Below, one piece after another: positions 43,130-47,891 of a stretch of 47,891 nt of DNA (positions within the stretch are counted from its first letter, which is position 1; each line of letters starts with the position of its first letter). A model generated the notes under the pieces. The model had not been told where the DNA came from. It saw only the letters and a program-made list of their open reading frames with translations, and ran no database searches. Origin of the DNA: CAYWMD01 sp964458575. Lineage in GTDB: Bacteria > Verrucomicrobiota > Verrucomicrobiia > Limisphaerales > JADLHS01. Location of the stretch: assembly GCA_964458575.1 (NCBI GenBank), contig CAYWMD010000052.1:1-47891 (forward strand), written 5' to 3'. The position numbers and the translations under genes are program-made.

Positions 43130-44908
43130 ATGAAAACAAATTCCGAATCCCTCCACCTCACGCCGCCACGCACTTTCTTTCTGTGCTTTGCGGCATTGAT
43201 CTTGGTCTGGGCTCGCTTTGAACGCGTGGCTGAATCCGCCTCCCTGATTCCCGTGCAGTATTTTGAAACTTTCACCTCGGACCCGGTGTGGGCGGGCGTT
43301 AACAACCGCGCCATCCCGCTGCCCTGCACCCGCTCGATCACGCAGGATTTCCGTTACTGCCCTTCCCCCAGTCATTACGCCGGCGGGAGCGCGGCAGGAG
43401 AAATCGGCGGGAAGATCTATCGGCGATTCATTGGCGGTTATTACGCGAAGATCATCAGCACGAAGAGCTTGAATGACACGCTCTCGGCCTCGGGCCGATT
43501 TTCTGTGGACGCGGGCGGAAGCGCCAGCGCCGCGATGTGGGGCTGGTTCAATTCGACCAACCATACCGGGTGGCGACAACCCAATACGATCGCCGTCCGA
43601 CTCGATGGCAACTCCTCGCCGGAGGGATTCAAAATGAGTATCGAGTACGGCACGAAAAATTGGCATACTGCAAGAACGGATCTGACAAGCTGGGGATCGC
43701 CGGCCGCCGATACGCACCCGTGGGGCAATGGACAATCGTACGAGTGGAAACTGTCGTATGATCCAGCCGGCAACGGTGGCAGTGGACGGATCACGTTTGT
43801 GATCAGCATGAATACGGTCACAAATACGTTCACTCTGAATTTGACTGCCGGAGACAAGGCGGCCGGCGCCGGCTTCGACCGGTTCGGGATGTTCAGCCGG
43901 CAGCTTGATGGGGAATGGATGACCGTCCATATGGACGATCTGGTGATCGATGGCGTGACGGAAAACTTTTCGGCGGACCCGGGATGGGAAGGGGTTGGCA
44001 ACGAGGGCATTTTCACCGACTGCGACATGGAATACTTGCACGACTTCGGATATGGTCCGACCTCGCGTGCCGGTGGATCGCCCGGAGAGATAGGCGGGAC
44101 GATCTATCGGAGTGAATTCAACGAACCCCAAAATGCCGCCAACTATGGCGCGGTCGTGCCGGGGACGCTGAATTTGAACAACGACTTGCAGGCCACCGGC
44201 CGGGTGGCGATGGTCCGCGGCGCTTCGGACAGCGCGCTGTTGCTGGGCTGGTTCGACTCCACCAAAGCCACGAACGCCGGGGGGGCCAAAGGGTCAGAAG
44301 GACTCATGCCCACCAACTTCGTGGGCATCCTGCTGGAAGGGCCGAGCGCACTCGGATGGTATTTTCGCGCTGTTTACAGGAACAGCATGGGCACGAAAGA
44401 CGGTACTGGCTTTTCCGGGCCTATCATCCTGCCGGATGGGACTCGGCACCGTTGGACCTGTCAGTATTCGCCAACCGCGAACGGCGGCAATGGCAGCATC
44501 ACGGTGACGCTCGATGGACAGGTCAACACCCTGAATCTGCCCGCTGGCGTAAAAACGGCTGGGGCGACTTTCAATCGCTTTGGTCTCCTTAATTACCAGA
44601 AGGGTGGTCATGGCCTTGAAGCCTATTTCGACAACCTTCAATACACGACGTTGCAACTGGATTCCAATGACGACGGCATCCCAGATTTTTGGATCAAGAA
44701 GGCCGAACTGATCGGAACGGACGTGCGTATCACGTTTTCGTCGCTGCTGGGCAGACAATATGCCGTCGAGCGAAAGGATGTTCTGGACGGGACGGCTTGG
44801 TCCGTCGTGCAAGACGACGTGCCCGGCAACGGCGGCGACGTCACCGTGATGGATTCCGGCGGCGCCGGCCAATCGGCGAGATTCTATCGGGTGCGGCTGC
44901 TGTTTTAA
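43130..44908 (+). CDS. Exported protein with two tandem LamG-like repeats and FYRVR C-terminus
   Basis: 592 residues from the ATG at 43130 with a signal peptide (TFFLCFAALILVWARF). Two copies of a module of about 230 residues follow. Each begins with FTSDPVWAGVNN or FSADPGWEGVGN and contains GEIGG-x-IYR, a GWF-x-ST segment and NGG-x-G-x-IT with a closing FDRFGMF or FNRFGLL. They look like concanavalin A-like carbohydrate-binding domains that arose by duplication. LDSNDDGIPDFW is a calcium-binding thrombospondin-3-like linker. The end (YAVERKDVLDGTAWSVVQ to FYRVR) resembles the C-terminal module of the protein at 13494. It probably binds glycans at the surface. It is divergent from the coupled operon. 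Confidence 0.62.
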   Translation: MKTNSESLHLTPPRTFFLCFAALILVWARFERVAESASLIPVQYFETFTSDPVWAGVNNRAIPLPCTRSITQDFRYCPSPSHYAGGSAAGEIGGKIYRRFIGGYYAKIISTKSLNDTLSASGRFSVDAGGSASAAMWGWFNSTNHTGWRQPNTIAVRLDGNSSPEGFKMSIEYGTKNWHTARTDLTSWGSPAADTHPWGNGQSYEWKLSYDPAGNGGSGRITFVISMNTVTNTFTLNLTAGDKAAGAGFDRFGMFSRQLDGEWMTVHMDDLVIDGVTENFSADPGWEGVGNEGIFTDCDMEYLHDFGYGPTSRAGGSPGEIGGTIYRSEFNEPQNAANYGAVVPGTLNLNNDLQATGRVAMVRGASDSALLLGWFDSTKATNAGGAKGSEGLMPTNFVGILLEGPSALGWYFRAVYRNSMGTKDGTGFSGPIILPDGTRHRWTCQYSPTANGGNGSITVTLDGQVNTLNLPAGVKTAGATFNRFGLLNYQKGGHGLEAYFDNLQYTTLQLDSNDDGIPDFWIKKAELIGTDVRITFSSLLGRQYAVERKDVLDGTAWSVVQDDVPGNGGDVTVMDSGGAGQSARFYRVRLLF

Positions 44909-44943
44909 CCAATGCTACAGTCCACCCGATAACCAAACCACCT

Positions 44944-46530
44944 ATGACGGAAATCAACGTAAACACCACCCCTTGGCGTTGGCTGTACGCCGCGCTGCTT
45001 CTCACTCTCGCAACGCCCATGCTCTTCTCCGAACCTGCGCCGGTCCCGGAACGCGAAGTCATCGCCGGCATCACGACGAAGCGAATCATTCCCGGCGAGC
45101 CTTACGAATTGGCCGGCAAACGCATCGTCTTCGCCAACTGGTATTACATCCAACCGGGTGATCTGGATTGGCGCGACGCCGATGGCAAGAGCGTCTATGT
45201 CTCGGGCAACTCGGGACCGTTTGAAGCCCATCACGTCGGCATCAACGCGCCGCAGGGCATTCGCATTATGGCCCAGAAGCCGGAAGTCATTGGGCCGTTT
45301 GATTTGCCGACGCGCGGGATGCTGCAAGACGGGGCCATTTACAAAGGTTGGACTTCGACCGATTACCTCGAATCCACGAATGGCATGAATTGGGAAAAGA
45401 AGGGCAAACTCGTCTGGCAAGGACTAAGCACCGACAGCACCTGGCATGTGTTCATCGACCCTTCGGCGTCGCCGGGCGAACGATTCAAGGCCATCTGGAC
45501 CACCGAAATCACCCGCGCGCAGTTCGAGGAGTTTCGCAAGAAACGGCCCGACGGTTGGGAACCGCGCGCGCTGTTTTTGCTCGGTGAAAAGGATCAAGTG
45601 AGTTGTTTTCGCGGCGCCGTGTCGCCCGATGGGATTCACTGGACGGGGCTGCCGGACCCACTGCTGGTGGAACTCGCCGACACACACAACATCTGTTACT
45701 ACGATTCCGCGTTGCGAAAGTACGTGCTCTACACACGCTACTGGTCCGTCGGACCGCGCTCGCAACGCCTCCCGCCCGACATTCGCGGCTCCTGGACCGG
45801 CGTCGGCCGACGCGCCATCGGTCGCAGCGAATCCAGCGACTTTCGGAGTTTTCCGCCGTCGGAAATGATTCTTGAACCAACCCCCGATATGCTGCCGTCG
45901 GAGGCGCTTTACACCAACTGCCGCACGACCGTGCCCGGCGCGCCGGATCAACACCTGATGTTCCCCACGATCTGGAACGCGTCCGTGGACGACACCACGC
46001 GCATCGCGCTGGCGTCCAGCAGCGACGGGAAGGTCTGGCATTGGGTGCCGGGTGGTGACTTGCTCCGCACGCCGGCTTTCGGCCGATGGGATGGCGGTTG
46101 CATCTGGGCGTATCCGGAATTGATCGAATTGCCGAACGGCGACTGGGCGCTGACGTATCGCGGCGACAATTTCCCGCACAAGTATCCGCGCGGCCAGCGC
46201 AAGGTCAGCCTCGGCTACGCCGTCTGGCCCAAAGGCCGGCTCGTCGCGCTCGAAGCCGTCGAACATGGCGTATTCACCATGATGCCGATTGTTCCCCCCG
46301 GCCGGATTCTCAAGATCAACGCGCTGACCCTCCGCACCGGCTGGGTCAAGGTGGAAGTCGTCGGCGTGGACGCTCGGAAAATGGTTGAGTGCGTGCCCAT
46401 CGTCGGCGACCAGCCTTGGACTCGCGTGACTTGGAAGCAGGGGAACGACCTGGGGGTTGAGGATGGCAAGCCGATCTCGTTGCGGGTGGAACTGCAGCAG
46501 GCAAAACTTTTCGGGCTGGAGTTCGAATGA
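44944..46530 (+). CDS. Exported five-bladed-propeller glycosidase-like protein
   Basis: 528 residues from the ATG at 44944, 35 bases after the previous gene, with a signal peptide (WLYAALLLTLATPMLFS). Repeated motifs of the kind SPDGIHWTGLPDPLL, SSDGKVWHWVPGGD and STNGMNWEKKGKLVW are typical of GH32/GH43/sialidase-type beta-propellers. YYDSALRKYVLYTRYW and WAYPELIELPNGDWALTY would lie at active-site blades. The C-terminal 90 residues form a beta-sandwich-like end (LRTGWVKVEVVG, GKPISLRVELQQAKLFGLEF), as in GH32-like enzymes. The sugar specificity is unknown. It is the last chromosomal-type gene before the cassette array. Confidence 0.7.
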   Translation: MTEINVNTTPWRWLYAALLLTLATPMLFSEPAPVPEREVIAGITTKRIIPGEPYELAGKRIVFANWYYIQPGDLDWRDADGKSVYVSGNSGPFEAHHVGINAPQGIRIMAQKPEVIGPFDLPTRGMLQDGAIYKGWTSTDYLESTNGMNWEKKGKLVWQGLSTDSTWHVFIDPSASPGERFKAIWTTEITRAQFEEFRKKRPDGWEPRALFLLGEKDQVSCFRGAVSPDGIHWTGLPDPLLVELADTHNICYYDSALRKYVLYTRYWSVGPRSQRLPPDIRGSWTGVGRRAIGRSESSDFRSFPPSEMILEPTPDMLPSEALYTNCRTTVPGAPDQHLMFPTIWNASVDDTTRIALASSSDGKVWHWVPGGDLLRTPAFGRWDGGCIWAYPELIELPNGDWALTYRGDNFPHKYPRGQRKVSLGYAVWPKGRLVALEAVEHGVFTMMPIVPPGRILKINALTLRTGWVKVEVVGVDARKMVECVPIVGDQPWTRVTWKQGNDLGVEDGKPISLRVELQQAKLFGLEFE

Positions 46531-46657
46531 AAACTGGTTCCCGATTTGCGGCTGGCAAAGTGAGTCGGCCGATCCAACAGGCGGTGCTTGAACACTCGCG
46601 GTCAGACCGCTACGTTCTGAATGTGATTCGGGAAACACAGCGAAGACCGATTTCCTT

Positions 46658-46681
46658 GTTACCGGTCTATTATCCGATAAC
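46658..46681. other. Inverted repeat upstream of the first cassette
   Basis: GTTACCGG and CCGATAAC form an imperfect inverted repeat around an 8-base AT-rich loop, 27 bases before the first core site. It could be part of an attI-like integrase-binding region or a terminator of the upstream gene. No other feature is seen in 46531-46707. Confidence 0.35.
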
Positions 46682-46707
46682 AGGGAAAACTTTCCGATTA
46701 CATACAA

Positions 46708-46714
46708 GTTAGGC
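46708..46714 (+). other. First integron core site (candidate attI end)
   Basis: GTTAGGC fits the core GTTRRRY. It is preceded by ACAA, as in the end of the class 1 attI1 site, which I recall as ACAAAGTTAGGC. There is no complementary R'' partner in a normal attC layout upstream, so it is more likely an attI-type site or a worn boundary than a full attC. Cassette 1 would begin at 46709. Confidence 0.55.
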
Positions 46715-46727
46715 GACTTTACGCGCT

Positions 46728-47087
46728 ATGTATGGAGTTCCAGCAGATTTGGATTTGTCGCGATTCAAGCACGCGAGTCTGGAATCTCTCGGCATTGGGT
46801 TGTTTCAGATTCAGTTTCAATTTCACCCGCAGAGCTGTATTTCCGTCATGGGTAAGTGGGAGCTGCGAGATTCCAGTGGAGCACTGGTGGACGAGGCGTT
46901 AGAGACCCATGAGGAGCGTGACTCGTATCGGTTGCATGTTGTTTTAGGGAAGAGTGTCGAGAGCTATTCAGTCAGTGCGCCGGATTCATTTTCGCTTCGT
47001 TTTGAGTCAGGGCACACGCTCACGATTTTTGATGATTCTAAGCAGTATGAGAGTTTTTCGATTCAGCCCGGAGACATTTTTGTTTAG
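46728..47087 (+). CDS. Integron cassette gene 1, unknown function
   Basis: A 119-residue soluble protein starting 19 bases after the core-site crossover point and ending 15 bases before attC1. It has no signal peptide or membrane segment. The sequence is beta-rich with alternating hydrophobic residues (GIGLFQIQFQFHPQ, SFSLRFESGHTLTIFDDS) and ends YESFSIQPGDIFV. I do not recognise a function with confidence; it resembles small single-domain families common in cassettes. Local base composition is clearly lower in GC than the glycan genes upstream, consistent with acquisition. Expression probably depends on a promoter upstream of the array or inside the cassette. Confidence 0.7.
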   Translation: MYGVPADLDLSRFKHASLESLGIGLFQIQFQFHPQSCISVMGKWELRDSSGALVDEALETHEERDSYRLHVVLGKSVESYSVSAPDSFSLRFESGHTLTIFDDSKQYESFSIQPGDIFV

Positions 47088-47102
47088 AGTTGCAGCCATG
47101 TC

Positions 47103-47195
47103 GCCTAACCATGCGCTGCAGCGAACCCGGCGGAGGCGTCGCGGTTGCAATCGTTGCGTCCCGTGCGCCGGGTCGCTGAGCTTGGGTCGTTAGGC
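47103..47195 (+). repeat. attC recombination site 1 (93 bp)
   Basis: R'' GCCTAAC (47103-47109) and R' GTTAGGC (47189-47195) are exact inverted repeats. Inside, CAGCGAACCCGGCG pairs with CGCCGGGTCGCTG, leaving one extra A on one side. This matches the extrahelical base that gives integron attC sites their strand polarity. Folding of the bottom strand would place a GC-rich hairpin between the core sites. It separates cassettes 1 and 2. Confidence 0.85.
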
Positions 47196-47210
47196 TGCGA
47201 TTGAGCGCGT

Positions 47211-47447
47211 ATGGAACAAGAATGCAAAACTGAACCGAGGGGACAGAGTGTTTCACGTTGGCTTGCCGTTCTCTCGCTGGCAGTGGTGTTATATGTTCTC
47301 AGCAGTGGCCCGGCAGTGTATCTGCGAGAGCGCGGATTTATTTCCAAGCAGATGGTGCGAGTGATTTACACGCCTTTGATTCCATTTGAGAGTGGCAGTT
47401 TCGCGAGTTACATCGGCTGGTGGCAAGCGAGAGCCCACAAAGTATGA
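47211..47447 (+). CDS. Integron cassette gene 2, small membrane protein
   Basis: A 78-residue protein starting 21 bases after the cassette boundary and ending 7 bases before attC2. One transmembrane helix (WLAVLSLAVVLYVLSSGPAV) is preceded by a charged N-terminus and followed by YLRERGFISKQMVRVIYTPL. It is probably a single-pass inner-membrane protein with an external C-terminal tail. I know of no function. Small membrane proteins are frequent cassette cargo, so this fits the context. Confidence 0.68.
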   Translation: MEQECKTEPRGQSVSRWLAVLSLAVVLYVLSSGPAVYLRERGFISKQMVRVIYTPLIPFESGSFASYIGWWQARAHKV

Positions 47448-47454
47448 AGACGCA

Positions 47455-47547
47455 GCCTAACCATGCGCTGCAGCGAACCCGGCGGGAGCGTCGCGGTTGC
47501 AATCGTTGCGTCCCGTGCGCCGGGTCGCTGAGCTTGGGTCGTTAGGC
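47455..47547 (+). repeat. attC recombination site 2 (93 bp)
   Basis: The same length and layout as attC1: R'' GCCTAAC (47455-47461) and R' GTTAGGC (47541-47547). It differs from attC1 only at two adjacent bases (GGCGGAGGCG against GGCGGGAGCG). Such near-identity among sites in an array is typical of sedentary chromosomal integrons. It separates cassettes 2 and 3. Confidence 0.85.
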
Positions 47548-47562
47548 CTTCGAGCACGCACG

Positions 47563-47841
47563 ATGAAAAACGCACTTCCAGATTTCACAAAGAAGGTCGT
47601 CGTCCTGAGCTTTCCGACGACAGACGGCAGTCGCACCTTGGCTCACCCGCGCTGGGAGAAGCAGGGCGGCAGGTTGTTCCTGATTGGTGCAGTCCCAGTC
47701 GGAGGTTCTCGAAACGATTGGCTCAACGGTGGGGAGGCAGCAGTTGCTTGGGAGATGGTTTCAGACTATCTCGTCTTCGACTCGCTGGCGGATTACCACA
47801 AGCGGAGGAGTATTTATGCGAGTCACAAACGAAAGGCCTAA
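47563..47841 (+). CDS. Integron cassette gene 3, unknown function
   Basis: A 92-residue soluble protein from the ATG at 47563, 21 bases after the cassette boundary, as in cassette 2. In-frame starts further upstream lie inside attC2 and are artefacts. It has KKVVVLSFPTTDGSRTLAHP, WEKQGGRLFLIGAVPVGGS and AAVAWEMVSDYLVFDSLADY, a pattern seen in small alpha/beta cassette-type proteins of no known function. Its stop codon TAA lies within the GCCTAAC of the next site (47836-47842), so gene and recombination site overlap. Confidence 0.68.
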   Translation: MKNALPDFTKKVVVLSFPTTDGSRTLAHPRWEKQGGRLFLIGAVPVGGSRNDWLNGGEAAVAWEMVSDYLVFDSLADYHKRRSIYASHKRKA

Positions 47842-47891
47842 CCATGCGCGAGTTCGTGTAAAAACTTTTTGGGGTTGAAGGGTTGGGAGCG
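47836..47891 (+). repeat. Partial third attC site at the window edge
   Basis: GCCTAAC at 47836-47842 matches R'' and continues CATGCGC like the two complete sites. The sequence then diverges (GAGTTCGTG) and becomes T- and G-rich. No R' is reached before the window ends, so this is either a different attC or a broken one. Confidence 0.55.

Noticed and set aside
42934..43341. N-terminal extension of the first coupled-operon protein
   Set aside because: The frame is open, but the signal peptide begins near 42933 and the extension overlaps the divergent gene at 43130.
46572..46714. ATCCAAC (46572-46578) with GTTAGGC as a full attC
   Set aside because: The two ends are not complementary and no paired inner arms are seen between them.
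1..47891. CRISPR array, tRNA, rRNA or phage genes
   Set aside because: I saw no regularly spaced repeats with unique spacers, no clover-leaf with a TTCRANY-type T arm, and no rRNA-like or phage structural sequence.

Overview
The window is GC-rich bacterial DNA that fits a member of the Verrucomicrobiota, probably of the Pedosphaera/Limisphaera type. The evidence is indirect: two pseudopilins with an [20 protein letters not shown]-type N-terminus and an H-X9-DG motif, many secreted glycan-active enzymes, a formylglycine-type sulfatase, several neutral-ceramidase-family proteins, and secreted proteins ending in FFRVR or FYRVR. There is no rRNA, tRNA or other phylogenetic marker, so the assignment is an inference. 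Most of the roughly 29 genes encode exported proteins.

Layout. (1) 200-5415 (+): a tight operon of a GH28-like beta-helix enzyme, a GH36-type alpha-galactosidase, an exported carbon-nitrogen hydrolase and an exported protein of unknown function. (2) 5428-12080: a purple-acid-phosphatase-like enzyme (-), divergent from a YdjC/ChbG-like deacetylase, a two-component-propeller protein and a ceramidase-family protein (+). (3) 12412-16849: two H-X9-DG pseudopilins flanking a large exported protein that is followed by a strong terminator. (4) 16934-26964: an AraC regulator (-), sulfatase and PHP-domain membrane protein (+), a B12-binding radical SAM enzyme and a second ceramidase-family protein (-), a YidR/DUF3748-like propeller and a DapA-family aldolase/lyase (+). 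(5) 27047-31175: a tartrate/D-malate-type dehydrogenase and an SSS symporter (-), divergent from a UroD-family protein (+). (6) 31223-42933 (-): five genes joined by 4-base ATGA or GTGA overlaps. They encode large exported TIM-barrel proteins, one fused to FG-GAP repeats, and a ceramidase-LamG fusion. (7) 43130-46530 (+): a tandem-LamG-like exported protein and a beta-propeller glycosidase-like protein. (8) 46708 to the end: an integron-type gene-cassette array, with GTTAGGC/GCCTAAC core sites, two 93-bp attC sites and three small cassette genes of unknown function. No integrase is visible.

Together the genes look like accessory degradation loci for complex, sulfated or acidic glycans: outer glycosidases, a deacetylase and a sulfatase, uptake by a sodium symporter, and sugar-acid catabolism by the dehydrogenase and the DapA-family enzyme. 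Substrates cannot be read from the sequence.

The main non-genic signals are four. The first is the integron array at the right edge. The second is a five-times repeated motif, GTCCARTGGAC-N4-TTGAAC, found only between genes and upstream of separate operons; it is a candidate regulon operator. The third is a 90-bp palindromic MITE-like element with a 9-bp target duplication, inserted exactly in frame at the start codon of a ceramidase-family gene. The fourth is a related, larger palindrome between two other divergent genes.
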